A stretch of DNA of 64,000 nt from Aestuariimicrobium sp. p3-SID1156 (GTDB lineage: Bacteria; Actinomycetota; Actinomycetes; Propionibacteriales; Propionibacteriaceae). The position numbers and the translations under genes were made by a program. Positions 29,178 to 38,335 of the stretch are shown one piece after another. Under the pieces are notes generated by a model. The model was not told the DNA's origin and searched no databases. It was given only the letters and a program-made list of their open reading frames with translations. Positions within the stretch are counted from its first letter, which is position 1; every line of letters starts with the position of its first letter. The stretch lies in the NCBI RefSeq assembly GCF_025144225.1, contig NZ_JALXXB010000001.1, positions 248,001 to 312,000 on the forward strand. The letters run 5' to 3'.

Positions 29178-31241
29178 CTACCGGCTGTCGACGGGCAACG
29201 TGTCAGCCCAGAACGCGAGGATCTTCTCGAAGCGCTGGCGGCGATGCCATGGCGTGCCTGACCGGGACAGCTCGTGGTTCTCGCCCGGGAAGACGAGCAG
29301 CTCGGCGTCCACGCCGTTGGCTCGCAGGAGCGTGTAGTACTGCAGCGCCTGGTGCAGCGGGCAGCGCAGGTCCTGCTCGGAATGGATCACCAGGGTCGGC
29401 GTGGTGACCTGGTTCACGTGGGTCATGGGGGACTGCCGGTCGGCCTCGCTGCGGTCGTAGCTGGTGTATTCGAGCGGGAAGAACCAGCCGATGTCGCTGG
29501 AGCCGATGAAGCTCCACGGGTCCAGGAAGCCGCGCTCGACGATGGCGCCCTTCCAGCGGTGGTCGTGGGCGATGATCCAGGCAGTCATGTAGCCGCCATA
29601 GGAGCCGCCCATGATGCCGACCCGCTCGGCGTCCATGCTCGGGTGGGTGCTGGTGGCGTGGTCGAGGAAGGCCAGGATGTCGACCATGTCGAGGTTGCCC
29701 ATGTCGCCCTTGATGGCGCGTCCGTGGGCGGAGCCGTACCCCCAGGAGCCGCGTGGATTGCACTGGACGACCGCGTAGCCGGCTTCGACATAGACCTGGA
29801 CCTCGTCGAAGAACTCCTTGCCGTAGGAGGAGTAGGGGCCGCCGTGGATGTTGAGGATCACCGGGTGCGGGCCCTCGCCCTCGGGCAGGTAGGCCCAGCC
29901 GTGGACCGGGTAGCCGTCCGGGGCGGTGGCGATCAGCTCGAGGGGCTCGACGATCGTGGTCTCGGCCCGCAGCCGTGCCGAGAAGTCGGTCAGCGACTGC
30001 AGGGAGTCACCGCGCAGGACGGCGAGTTCGCCCATCGAGCGCTCAGTGGTGATGGTGCAGACGATGGTCCGGGACGCCGCCGCGGGTGCGTGGGCGACCT
30101 CTGTGCCATCGCTCAGTGGGGTGGTGATGCCGTCAGCAGACACGTGGAAGAGGCGGCCGGTGCCGCGGTGGACATCGGTGAACAGCACGCCCTCGCCGAG
30201 CTTCTTGCCCGAGACCTCGCCGGACCAGGGGATGAGGTCGCTCACGACGGTCAGCTCGCGGTCGGTGAGGCGACGTGGGGCGGTCTCGCCGCGCAGGTCG
30301 ACGGCCCACACGCTGGAGTGGTTGCCCACGAAGTCACGCCGGCTCTCACCGAGCTCGCGGCCGTGGAAGAAGACGGTCTCGCCGATCACGACCGGGGAGT
30401 CGACCGAGAGGCCGAGCTCCCCGGTGCCGGTGAGGAGCTGCGGCTCGTGCTCCCCGTCCTTCGAGCCACCGTGCAGCGGAATCAGCCAGAGGTCGTTCAG
30501 CAGGTCGTCCTCGGCGGTCTCGTGGCGCGCGGCGGTGGCCACCAGGGCCCTCCCGTCAGGGGTGAAGGCGGGGTCCGACCAGTCGGTGTGGTCCTCGGTG
30601 ATCCGGCTCGGAGTCGGAACGAGCGGGGTCGAAGCGGCGGTGACGTCCTGCTCCTCAGCCGCCTGGGAGGAGTGCTGGGCAGCCCGGCCGACAGGCTTCA
30701 CCGGCGGCTCGGCATCCAGGTCGGGGACCTCGATGGTGAACAGTTGGGCGGGCCGGTCGCGGTACCAGCCGATGCCATTGGCCTGGAGGCGGTTGCCGGT
30801 GAAGGAGCGGGGGTCCTCCTGGCCCGGGGTGATGTCCTCCACGTCGCCATAGCGCCCGGCATCGGGCATGCGGGAGACGTAGGCCAGGGTGCGTCCATCG
30901 GGGGAGAAGGTGAAGGACCCCACGCCCAGCGTGGCGTCGGTGACGAGCTGGGGTTCGCCGCCTCGGGCGTCCACGATGGCAAGTTGCGCGGGCTTGCCGG
31001 GCACGCTGCGGTGGAAGGCGATCAGGCGACCATCGGGGGAGACCTGCGGGTTGGTGTCACGGAACCCGCGCGTGATGCGGCGCGGTGCCTCCTCGCCGGA
31101 AGTGGGGACGCGCCACAGCTGACCGACGTAGCCATCGGCATCGAAGTCGGGGCGAGTGGCGGAGACCACCGCCCAGGAGCCGTCGGGGCTGAGCGAAGGG
31201 GCGGACAGGGAGGTGAGGAGCGGGAGTTGGTCGGGACGCAT
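29178..31241 (-). CDS. S9 family (prolyl oligopeptidase-like) serine peptidase
   Basis: 687 aa with an N-terminal beta-propeller (repeats of SPDGxxxA, for example LSPDGSWAVVS, FSPDGRTLAYVS, FTPDGRALVATA) and a C-terminal alpha/beta-hydrolase. The catalytic serine is in GGSYGG (about residue 545), Asp in SEQDLRCPL (about 622) and His in GENHELS (about 652). It resembles acylaminoacyl-peptidases / dipeptidyl peptidases, which cut short peptides in the cytoplasm. No signal peptide. Start ATG 31241 is seven bases after TAGGTT. Convergent with TetR, 3 bp apart. Confidence 0.92.
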   Translation of the reverse strand: MRPDQLPLLTSLSAPSLSPDGSWAVVSATRPDFDADGYVGQLWRVPTSGEEAPRRITRGFRDTNPQVSPDGRLIAFHRSVPGKPAQLAIVDARGGEPQLVTDATLGVGSFTFSPDGRTLAYVSRMPDAGRYGDVEDITPGQEDPRSFTGNRLQANGIGWYRDRPAQLFTIEVPDLDAEPPVKPVGRAAQHSSQAAEEQDVTAASTPLVPTPSRITEDHTDWSDPAFTPDGRALVATAARHETAEDDLLNDLWLIPLHGGSKDGEHEPQLLTGTGELGLSVDSPVVIGETVFFHGRELGESRRDFVGNHSSVWAVDLRGETAPRRLTDRELTVVSDLIPWSGEVSGKKLGEGVLFTDVHRGTGRLFHVSADGITTPLSDGTEVAHAPAAASRTIVCTITTERSMGELAVLRGDSLQSLTDFSARLRAETTIVEPLELIATAPDGYPVHGWAYLPEGEGPHPVILNIHGGPYSSYGKEFFDEVQVYVEAGYAVVQCNPRGSWGYGSAHGRAIKGDMGNLDMVDILAFLDHATSTHPSMDAERVGIMGGSYGGYMTAWIIAHDHRWKGAIVERGFLDPWSFIGSSDIGWFFPLEYTSYDRSEADRQSPMTHVNQVTTPTLVIHSEQDLRCPLHQALQYYTLLRANGVDAELLVFPGENHELSRSGTPWHRRQRFEKILAFWADTLPVDSR

Positions 31242-31248
31242 GCGAATG

Positions 31249-31254
31249 AACCTA
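31249..31254 (-). promoter_or_regulatory. TAGGTT -10 element of the S9 peptidase
   Basis: On the minus strand, TAGGTT ends seven bases before ATG 31241; no Shine-Dalgarno. Confidence 0.5.
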
Positions 31255-31300
31255 TCGGTCTGGACAATGGTGCGTCCTCGCCTCTATGAAGGAAATCATC

Positions 31301-31867
31301 ATGCAGCTGCACTACATTCCCCAGTTCTTCGTCAAGCAGAAGATCGCCCTGACGGTGAATCGGTTCGAGGTCCTCGCCGCGAACCCTGACGGAACGCTGG
31401 GCAACTTGATCTGCTTCGCCGAGCAGAAGCGGCTGGCCTTCCGGGAGCACGTCATCTTCTACGCCGACGCCTCCAGAACCCGCCCGGTGTTCAGCTTCAA
31501 GGCGCGCAATGTGATGGACCTCAACGGTCGGTACGACATCTTCGACGAGAACATGCAGCCGCTGGCCTACTTCAACAAGGACTTCGCGGCGAGCTTCTTC
31601 CGCTCGACCTTCCATGTCGAGGGCCCTGGGTACGCAGGCACCGGCCAGGAGCGCAACCAGATCGTGGCGCTGCTGCGCCGCTTCAGCGAGACGTACTTCC
31701 TGCCGATCCACTTCGACTACATGGACGTCAACGGGTCGCCACTGGTCTCGATCGAGCGACAGTGGGCGCTGCGCGACAAGTACACCGTCAACGTGCCCGA
31801 CCAGCGCGTCGACTTCCGGGTCGCGGCTGCCCTGGCGGTTGGCATGGACGTACTCATGCAGCGGTGA
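31301..31867 (+). CDS. LURP-one-related (Tubby-like fold) protein
   Basis: 188 aa. The beginning IPQFFVKQKIALTVNRFEV and the run of short beta-strands with the buried helix near the end (RVAAALAVGMDVLM) match the bacterial LURP-one family, which adopt the Tubby C-terminal fold and may bind phospholipid. Function unknown. The ATG at 31301 has AAGGA seven bases upstream and is preferred over ATG 31286. It overlaps the next gene by 1 bp (TGATG), so the two are likely cotranscribed. Confidence 0.7.
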   Translation: MQLHYIPQFFVKQKIALTVNRFEVLAANPDGTLGNLICFAEQKRLAFREHVIFYADASRTRPVFSFKARNVMDLNGRYDIFDENMQPLAYFNKDFAASFFRSTFHVEGPGYAGTGQERNQIVALLRRFSETYFLPIHFDYMDVNGSPLVSIERQWALRDKYTVNVPDQRVDFRVAAALAVGMDVLMQR

Positions 31868-32616
31868 TGAGCGGCCCCGCCTCGACGGTCACCCGCCCGC
31901 GATGGCTGGTGATGGATGGGCCGCGCTCGATGTGGGCGGCTGGCGTGGGCACCCTGTTCGCGCTAGTGCTCACGGGCCTGATCATCGGGTTCACGGAGTT
32001 CCGCCGCTCCCGGGTGGAGCTCTACTCGTGGACCTGGTTCTGGGTGCTCGTCTGCTGGGCCTGCCTCACGGTGGCCGACAGCCTGCTGACCTGGCTCGCC
32101 TTTCGCGGGCTGACTGGACGCGAACTGGTCGACACCGTGCTGGCATCCCCTCGCCGACAGCGCCGGGCCTCGTGGTGGCGGAGGATCTTCACCGGCGGTG
32201 GTGGGGCTGCGTCCACTGCCCTGACGATGGCCGCCCTGGCCCTGGTCGGCGTGATCATCCTTCTAGTGGATGGGCGCCTCCGCCACCAACCGGGGGTGCT
32301 GCTCGCCGCCGGTGCGCTGGTGCTCGCGGCCTGGGTTGAATGCGTGGTCTGCTACGCGCTGCACTATGCCCGGGAGGACTCGCTCGCCGAGTTCCTCTGC
32401 CTGCCCGACGAGCCAGACGGTGGCGCCGGGGCCGTCGAGAAGGCCTGGATCGACTACGTCTACCTGGCGGTGTCGGTCCAGACCACCTTCGGGGTGACCG
32501 ATGCTACCGTGATGACCCGGCACGGACGCCGACTGGTCACTCTCCACGCGCTGCTGGCATTCGGGTTCAACACGGTGCTGGTGGCGTTGATGGTCTCACT
32601 CGCCCTGGGTGGCTGA
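31867..32616 (+). CDS. DUF1345 membrane protein
   Basis: About 249 aa with five to six transmembrane segments. The C-terminal half YVYLAVSVQTTFGVTDATV and RRLVTLHALLAFGFNTVLVALMV is the DUF1345 signature. Function unknown. The start overlaps the upstream stop. A long hairpin (32628) follows the stop and probably ends transcription. Confidence 0.78.
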   Translation: MSGPASTVTRPRWLVMDGPRSMWAAGVGTLFALVLTGLIIGFTEFRRSRVELYSWTWFWVLVCWACLTVADSLLTWLAFRGLTGRELVDTVLASPRRQRRASWWRRIFTGGGGAASTALTMAALALVGVIILLVDGRLRHQPGVLLAAGALVLAAWVECVVCYALHYAREDSLAEFLCLPDEPDGGAGAVEKAWIDYVYLAVSVQTTFGVTDATVMTRHGRRLVTLHALLAFGFNTVLVALMVSLALGG

Positions 32617-32627
32617 CCGCGGGACGC

Positions 32628-32695
32628 CAAACCTACCCATCTTTGTCAGCCCTACCCGCAATGACGGGCAGGGCTGACAAAGATGGGTAGGTTTG
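32628..32695. repeat. 68-bp near-perfect hairpin between convergent genes
   Basis: Two perfect 26-bp arms (32628-32653 and 32670-32695) enclose ACCCGCAATGACGGGC, whose CCCG/CGGG can also pair. The arms contain CCATCTTTGTCAG, more AT-rich than the neighbours. It lies 11 bp after the DUF1345 stop and 18 bp before the GH13 stop, so it can terminate both; its length and sequence also fit a dispersed palindromic (REP/MITE-like) element. Confidence 0.75.
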
Positions 32696-32713
32696 CGCGC
32701 GGAGGAGGCCGGC

Positions 32714-34480
32714 TCAGCTCTTGGTGTAGACCAGAGCCGAGTAGGGGCCGAGGTCAACCGTGGCGCTGGCCGGGAAGCCGTCCTGGTCGTCCCAGCTGGC
32801 GACCAGATCAGCGCTCGGGGTGCCGTTGAAGTCATCGGAGTAGACCTTCGCGTCGGAGTTGAAGCGCAGGCTCCAGTTGCCCTCCTCCGGCATGGCGATT
32901 CCGTAGCCGGTCCACAGCTTGTTGCCGAGATTGACGATCACCACGGTGTCGTCGTTCACGCCACCATCCATCGAGCGGTAGAAGGCGATGATCTTGTTGT
33001 CGCGGTGGTTGTGCAGAATCCGGGTCTTCTGGCCCATCAGCCCCTTGCTGACCCCGTCGCTGTTGAGGCGAAGGCGGATCAGGTCGCGGTAGAGGCGCGT
33101 GATGCCGTAGAACTCCTCGTTGCGGTCCCAGTCCAGCGGCACGTTGTCGCGGAACCAGTCACCCTCCAGGAATTCCTGCCCCTGGAAGAGCATCGGAATG
33201 CCCGGCGAGGTGAGGGTCAGCACTGCACCCAGGGTCGAGCGCTTCTTGGCGAACCAGGAGCCGTTGTTCTCCCCGTCGATCTCCTCCACGACGCGAGCCT
33301 TGCCGTTGGCGACCTCATCATGGGATTCGGTGTAGATCACGCGGTCGAAGGCGTCGCCATAGTTGAACATGATCGCGTCGGCCACGGCGTCCATGTTGCG
33401 ATCGGCGTCGTTGATCTCGGTGATCGCCTTGCGAATGGGATGCACGAAGTGGGTGTCCCACTGGGCACTGAACCCGGCGCCATCCTCGGCGTCCGAGGTT
33501 ACGGCGGCCACGCCGTGCAGGTCCTCGGCATGGAGGATCGCATTCGGAAGCGTCGCGCGAACCTGGTCGTTCACCCAACGGCACAGCGTCCAGCCCTCGG
33601 GAATGTCGTCGGTGGAGCCATTGACCGAGCGCATGTAGGGCGTCATGTCATAGCGCAGGCCCTGGACGTGGTACTTCTCGATCCACATCAGCGCGTTGTC
33701 GCGGATGAACGAGCGGACCTCTCCGCGTCCGTAGTCAGGGCGGGTGTCGCCCCACGGGGTGGAGGACTTCCAGTCGTTGTAGAAGTAGATGCCGCCCTTG
33801 CCGTTCTCCGACCAGCCGTCGAACTGCCACAGGTCCAGATCGGAGGGGCCGAAGTGGTTGTAGACCACGTCGACGATCACCGAGATGCCCCGCTTGTGGG
33901 CCTCACGCACCAGCAGCTTCAGGGCGTCCGGGCCGCCATAGGACGACTCGACGGCGAAGAGGTGGGCCGGGTTGTAGCCCCAGGACTGGTCGCCGGCGAA
34001 CTCCATCACCGGCATCAGCTCGATGCAGTTGACGCCGAGCTTGGACAGGTGGTCCAGGCCGGCGGTGACGCTCTCGAGGGTGCCGGGGCCCAGCTCGGCC
34101 ATGAAGGTGCCCACGTGCATCTCGTAGATGACCAGGTTGTTGTGGAAGGGCACCTCGAAGGTGTCGCCCTGCCAGTCGAAGGCGTCGTGGTCGTAGATGA
34201 CCGAGTTGCCCACCGAATTGGTGACCTTCTGGGCGTAGGGATCATTGCGATGCAGAACCAGGTCGCCATTCCTGATGACGAATTTGTACTCCTGACCGGC
34301 CTTGGCGTCGTCCACGAAGGCGTACCAGAACCCGTTGTTCTCGCTGGTCATCGGGTGGGATGAGTCGTTCCACTCGTTGAAGTCGCCGACCACGTTCACC
34401 GAGCTGGCATGGGGAGCCCACACCCGGAAGCCGGTGCCCTGGTCGGTGAGGATGGCGCCCATTCCCTCGAGATTGCCCAC
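32714..34480 (-). CDS. GH13 branching-enzyme-like alpha-glucan enzyme
   Basis: 588 aa. An N-terminal CBM48-type beta-sandwich (FRVWAPHASSVNVVGDFNEW) precedes a GH13 barrel: region I VDVVYNHFG, region II GLRYDMTPYMR with the Asp nucleophile, region III HAEDLHG with the Glu acid, region IV ESHDEVAN. A C-terminal beta domain follows. This is like 1,4-alpha-glucan branching enzymes (GlgB) but also like trehalose or maltooligosyl enzymes; no glg or tre gene is adjacent, so the precise reaction is unsure. The GTG at 34480 with AGGAGA upstream is taken as start. Confidence 0.8.
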   Translation of the reverse strand: MGNLEGMGAILTDQGTGFRVWAPHASSVNVVGDFNEWNDSSHPMTSENNGFWYAFVDDAKAGQEYKFVIRNGDLVLHRNDPYAQKVTNSVGNSVIYDHDAFDWQGDTFEVPFHNNLVIYEMHVGTFMAELGPGTLESVTAGLDHLSKLGVNCIELMPVMEFAGDQSWGYNPAHLFAVESSYGGPDALKLLVREAHKRGISVIVDVVYNHFGPSDLDLWQFDGWSENGKGGIYFYNDWKSSTPWGDTRPDYGRGEVRSFIRDNALMWIEKYHVQGLRYDMTPYMRSVNGSTDDIPEGWTLCRWVNDQVRATLPNAILHAEDLHGVAAVTSDAEDGAGFSAQWDTHFVHPIRKAITEINDADRNMDAVADAIMFNYGDAFDRVIYTESHDEVANGKARVVEEIDGENNGSWFAKKRSTLGAVLTLTSPGIPMLFQGQEFLEGDWFRDNVPLDWDRNEEFYGITRLYRDLIRLRLNSDGVSKGLMGQKTRILHNHRDNKIIAFYRSMDGGVNDDTVVIVNLGNKLWTGYGIAMPEEGNWSLRFNSDAKVYSDDFNGTPSADLVASWDDQDGFPASATVDLGPYSALVYTKS

Positions 34481-34644
34481 GTCGTCTCCTGGTACTGGTG
34501 GCAGGACGTCCTGCCCATTGGATGTTCCCGGGGACGCGCACGCCGCGAGGCGCCCGCGGCCGCGTCCCAGTCTGCCCCAGATGTGGCCCTGCTGTGACAG
34601 TCGGGTGACATTGGGGCAGCAGGCGCCGCCCAGTTCGCGGGACG

Positions 34645-34650
34645 TAGGCT
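34645..34650 (+). promoter_or_regulatory. TAGGCT -10 element of the P-loop kinase gene
   Basis: TAGGCT ends seven bases before ATG 34658; no Shine-Dalgarno. Confidence 0.55.
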
Positions 34651-34657
34651 CGTCAGC

Positions 34658-35176
34658 ATGGAGTCCCCTCAGGTCGTGTGCGTCAATGGGTTGCCGGGGT
34701 CGGGGAAGTCCACCGTCGCGCGCGGGCTGGCCGCCTGGCGTGACCGCGCCGTGTGGCTGGAGGGCGACCTGCTGCAGCACCGGTTCACCGTCAGTGGCTG
34801 CGTCGACCCCGGCATCGGTGACGAGGAGTCGCTGCGGCAGCTCGACCTGCGCTGGGACAACCTGGGCGCGCTGACCCGCAACTTCACCGCTGCCGGATTC
34901 GACGTGGTGGTCGACTCACTGCTGATCCCCCGACTGTGGGACCGCTTTTGCGCAGCGGTGGTGCCGCTGTCGGTCCGCTACGTCCACCTGGCACCCGACC
35001 GGGACGAGCGGCTGCGCCGAGACGCGGAACGGGGCCATGCCACGGTGGGGGACCGCTATGACTTCATCGCCGAGGAGTTGGAACGCCTGCGTGGCCTCGG
35101 CCCCTGGCTCGACTCCACCCACCAGACCCCCGAGCAGACCATCTCCGCCGCGGCAGCAGCCTTGGGCTGGTCATGA
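34658..35176 (+). CDS. AAA_33-type P-loop kinase-like protein
   Basis: 172 aa. Walker A is VNGLPGSGKSTVARG at the very start; then LEGDLLQHRF, and a DVVVDSLLIPRLWDRF strand with a lid helix rich in Arg (RDERLRRDAERG). The layout is that of small gluconate-kinase/adenylylsulfate-kinase-like ATPases (Pfam AAA_33). The substrate is not evident. It stands alone between divergent and downstream genes and has its own leaderless promoter. Confidence 0.7.
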   Translation: MESPQVVCVNGLPGSGKSTVARGLAAWRDRAVWLEGDLLQHRFTVSGCVDPGIGDEESLRQLDLRWDNLGALTRNFTAAGFDVVVDSLLIPRLWDRFCAAVVPLSVRYVHLAPDRDERLRRDAERGHATVGDRYDFIAEELERLRGLGPWLDSTHQTPEQTISAAAAALGWS

Positions 35177-35256
35177 CCCCGCCAGGTTCGCCCCACCCGC
35201 TGCTGGCATCTCCCGCTGGTCTGGGAACTGGCCGGGCCTGTGGACGGGGAGGCCGA

Positions 35257-35262
35257 TAGGCT
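35257..35262 (+). promoter_or_regulatory. TAGGCT -10 element of menB
   Basis: TAGGCT ends six bases before the menB ATG at 35269; no Shine-Dalgarno. Confidence 0.55.
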
Positions 35263-35268
35263 CGCACC

Positions 35269-36201
35269 ATGAGCGACGTGGACAACCCCTTCAAGGCCGA
35301 GCTGTGGGACGAGATCCCCGGGTTCGAGTTCACCGACATCACCTACCACCGGGCCAAGGAAGTGCCGGCGGTGCGCATCGCCTTCAACCGGCCCGAGGTG
35401 CGCAATGCTTTCCGTCCCCACACCGTCGACGAGCTCTACACCGCTCTGGAGCATGCGCGCATGTCGGCAGACGTCGGCTGTGTGCTCCTGACCGGCAACG
35501 GGCCGTCGAAGAAGGATGGCGGCTGGGCGTTCTGCTCCGGGGGTGACCAGCGCATTCGCGGCAAGGCCGGCTACATGGCCGAGGTGGACGCCGGTGAGGC
35601 CGCCAACGATGGTTCGGCCAAGCCCTCACCGCTCGACCTGGCCAAGCTTGGTCGCCTCCACATCCTGGAGGTGCAGCGCCAGATCAGGTTCATGCCCAAA
35701 CCGGTGATCGCGCTGGTGAACGGCTGGGCGGCCGGTGGCGGACACTCCCTGCACGTGGTGTGCGACATGACCCTGGCCTCGGCCGAGCACGCCCGGTTCA
35801 AGCAGACTGATGCTGATGTCGGCAGCTTCGACGCCGGTTATGGCTCGGCCTACCTCGCGCGGCAGGTGGGGCAGAAAGTGGCGCGGGAGATCTTCTTCCT
35901 GGGGCAGACCTATGACGCCCAGCGCGCCTACGAGATGGGGACCGTGAACAAAGTGGTGCCGCATGCGGACCTGGAAACCGAGGGTCTGGAGTGGGCGCGG
36001 ATCATCTGCGGCAAGTCCCCGACGGCGCAGCGGATGTTGAAGTACGCGTTCAACGCGATCGATGACGGGTTGGTGGGCCAGCAGGTGTTCGCGGGGGAGA
36101 CCACGCGGCTGGCGTACATGACCGATGAGGCCGTCGAGGGGCGCGACTCATTCCTGGAGAAGCGGGATCCGGACTGGTCGGACTACCCCTACTACTACTA
36201 G
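35269..36201 (+). CDS. menB: 1,4-dihydroxy-2-naphthoyl-CoA synthase
   Basis: Ring-closing step of menaquinone synthesis (cytoplasm). Crotonase fold, 310 aa. Diagnostic MenB residues: WAFCSGGDQRIRG (CoA/oxyanion hole with GGDQ), DVGSFDAGYGSAYLAR and the C-terminus RDPDWSDYPYYY that closes the active site. A tandem duplication covers its stop codon. No other men gene is in the window. A generic enoyl-CoA hydratase is ruled out by the C-terminus and by the DQR motif. Confidence 0.95.
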   Translation: MSDVDNPFKAELWDEIPGFEFTDITYHRAKEVPAVRIAFNRPEVRNAFRPHTVDELYTALEHARMSADVGCVLLTGNGPSKKDGGWAFCSGGDQRIRGKAGYMAEVDAGEAANDGSAKPSPLDLAKLGRLHILEVQRQIRFMPKPVIALVNGWAAGGGHSLHVVCDMTLASAEHARFKQTDADVGSFDAGYGSAYLARQVGQKVAREIFFLGQTYDAQRAYEMGTVNKVVPHADLETEGLEWARIICGKSPTAQRMLKYAFNAIDDGLVGQQVFAGETTRLAYMTDEAVEGRDSFLEKRDPDWSDYPYYY

Positions 36202-36223
36202 CAACCCCTACTACTGCTAGCAA
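36186..36223 (+). repeat. 19-bp tandem duplication over the menB stop codon
   Basis: CCCCTACTACTACTAGCAA (36186-36204) is repeated once with one change at 36205-36223. The copy unit holds the final Tyr codons and TAG. Confidence 0.9.
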
Positions 36224-36290
36224 CGGCCTCCCCATGGCGGGGACTGGCCATGCACGGTCGGGCGTCAGGATGAGGCCGAGGGGTGGCGTG

Positions 36291-36986
36291 TCATGCGGGC
36301 TCGGCCGAACCGCCCGCGTCCCCCTCGAGCCCGAGGAACCGGCGCAGCGGCTCGAGGCCCTCGACCTCGACCGGCTCCTTGGGGCGCACCAGGGTCCCGG
36401 GGGTGAGGCGATACATCAGCGAGTCCGCTGCGCTCCTGGTCCCTCGTGGGATCCGGTGGATGCCATTGCGCACATACCCGGTCTTCTCACTCACCCGCTG
36501 GCTCGCCGGGTTGTCGGTGAAGGCGCCGGAGATGACCTCCTGCGTCCCGAGCTGATCGATCAGAAAAGTGCAGAACACCTGGCGCATCAACGTCCCGATG
36601 CCGCGGCCCTGGAACTCGCGCCCGATCCAGGAGCCGGTGCTGATCGATCGGGTGAGATGGAACTTCTCGCCCTTTCCCTCCTGGACGCCGACGATCTCAC
36701 CCTGGTACTCCACGGCCAGCGCCAGGATGAACGAGTCGCGGGTGAAGTTGACCCGGTGACCCCAGGCCCATCTGGCGTAGTTGATCGCCAGGTACCGCGG
36801 GGGAGCGGCGGTCCAGTCGAAGCCGAGCGGGTTCTCCTCCTCGCCCTTGTCGTGGACACCACGGCGAGCCACCTCGACCAGCGGCATGATCAGCTCATCG
36901 GTGATCCCCCGCAGGACGAGGTCCCCGCAGGTCACCCTCAGCCCGAAGGGAGGGTAGACCTCCTCGAGGGTCCTGGACGGACTCAT
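36291..36986 (-). CDS. GNAT-family acetyltransferase
   Basis: 231 aa, RimJ/RimL-like. The acetyl-CoA site is in [17 protein letters not shown] (R/Q-x-x-G-x-G), with SERTGYVRNG-like SEKTGYVRN near the end. Such enzymes acetylate ribosomal proteins or small amines; no substrate can be given. It overlaps upp by 4 bp (ATGA) and is the second gene of a upp-GNAT operon. Confidence 0.85.
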   Translation of the reverse strand: MSPSRTLEEVYPPFGLRVTCGDLVLRGITDELIMPLVEVARRGVHDKGEEENPLGFDWTAAPPRYLAINYARWAWGHRVNFTRDSFILALAVEYQGEIVGVQEGKGEKFHLTRSISTGSWIGREFQGRGIGTLMRQVFCTFLIDQLGTQEVISGAFTDNPASQRVSEKTGYVRNGIHRIPRGTRSAADSLMYRLTPGTLVRPKEPVEVEGLEPLRRFLGLEGDAGGSAEPA

Positions 36987-37624
36987 TCCGCCAGACCGTA
37001 GAGCCGGTCGCCAGCGTCACCGAGGCCGGGCACGATGTAGCCGACCTCATTGAGCTTCTCGTCCACGGCGGCCGTCACCAGAGTGCAGGGCACGTCGAGG
37101 GCGTCGACCAGTTCACGGAAGTGAGCGATGCCCTCGGGGGCAGCCAGCAGGCAGATGCAGGTGATGTGGTCGGCGCCGCGGTCCACCAGGAACTTCACGG
37201 TGCCGCCCAAGGAGCCGCCGGTGGCCAGCATCGGGTCGAGCACGTAGCACTGGCGTCCGGTCAGGTCCTGGGGCAGGCGCTCGGCATAGGTGACCGGCTG
37301 CAGGGTCTCCTCGTTGCGGGCCATCCCCACGAAGCCGACCTCAGCGGTCGGGATCAGCCGCATCATGCCTTCGAGCATTCCCAGGCCGGCGCGCAGGATC
37401 GGCACCACCAGCGGGTTCGGCTTGGCGATGCGGGTCCCGACCGTGGGGGCGACAGGGGTCTGCAGCTCCCAGGACTCGACGCGTACTTCGCGCGTCCCCT
37501 CATAGGCGAGCAGGGTCATCAGCTCGTCGACGAGCTGGCGGAAGGTCACGCTGGAGGTGTCCCGGCTGCGCAGCAGGGACAGCTTGTGGGCAACCAGGGG
37601 GTGATCGATGACACGCAGTTCCAC
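36983..37624 (-). CDS. upp: uracil phosphoribosyltransferase
   Basis: Uracil salvage: uracil plus PRPP gives UMP. 213 aa. The PRPP loop is [31 protein letters not shown] and the C-terminal [16 protein letters not shown] (uracil binding) are conserved. The GTG start at 37624 is preceded by GAGAGT with six bases between, so it may be leaderless. Divergent from the TadA-associated gene. Confidence 0.95.
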   Translation of the reverse strand: MELRVIDHPLVAHKLSLLRSRDTSSVTFRQLVDELMTLLAYEGTREVRVESWELQTPVAPTVGTRIAKPNPLVVPILRAGLGMLEGMMRLIPTAEVGFVGMARNEETLQPVTYAERLPQDLTGRQCYVLDPMLATGGSLGGTVKFLVDRGADHITCICLLAAPEGIAHFRELVDALDVPCTLVTAAVDEKLNEVGYIVPGLGDAGDRLYGLAE

Positions 37625-37721
37625 GCAATCACTCTCTCACACGCTTCCAGCCCGATTGGGGGGAGCGCTGGGGAAGGGTTCGTGGCAGGATGGGCAACGG
37701 GCACCAGCCGTAGGAGGAATC

Positions 37722-38318
37722 GTGAGCGCCGACGAGGACGAACTTTTCGACGAGGACATCGAGTCCTTCGACGAGGATGACCTGGACGACCTCGACGACG
37801 ATGACGACGACTTCATCGAGGATGCCACCGACGACGAGATCGACCTGGTCGTCGCCGCCTACCGTGAGGATGGCGAGCCGGTTGTCGTCCCGATGGCGCT
37901 GGAGCTGGCCAATGATCTGGATGAGCTGATCACCCAGCTGCGTCGCCTCCCCGGCGACGGCGGCGTGGTCGGCGCGGTCTCCATCAACAGCGAGTTCTTC
38001 GTGTTGGTCCGTGTCCGCGGGCGCAATGTCGAGGTCCTGCTCAGCGATGCACTGGCAGCTCTGGAGTGGCCCCTCGCCCACGATGTCGCCGACTTCCTCG
38101 GTGTGGACGTCGAGGACGAGGATGACGACGACGACTCCGACTACCTGGGTGACATCGAGATGTTCGCCGACGTGGGCATCGAGGAGATGGACATGGAGGC
38201 GATCGTCGATGAATCCAATGACGGCAACTCCGAGGACGCCGTCGCCATGGTCTTCGACCAGCTCAAGTTCGGTGCCCAGTACCGTCGCGCACTGCAGCAG
38301 GCCGGGGGCAACCGCTGA
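37722..38318 (+). CDS. tRNA adenosine deaminase-associated acidic protein
   Basis: 198 aa, very acidic (runs such as DDLDDLDDDDDDFIED) with a folded central part (LVVAAYREDGEPVVVPMALEL). It matches the actinobacterial family named for lying next to tadA. Its role is unknown; it may be a TadA partner. GTG start with AGGAGG four bases upstream. tadA follows 17 bp later. Confidence 0.8.
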   Translation: MSADEDELFDEDIESFDEDDLDDLDDDDDDFIEDATDDEIDLVVAAYREDGEPVVVPMALELANDLDELITQLRRLPGDGGVVGAVSINSEFFVLVRVRGRNVEVLLSDALAALEWPLAHDVADFLGVDVEDEDDDDDSDYLGDIEMFADVGIEEMDMEAIVDESNDGNSEDAVAMVFDQLKFGAQYRRALQQAGGNR

Positions 38319-38335
38319 GTCGGTGGGACGCGCCG

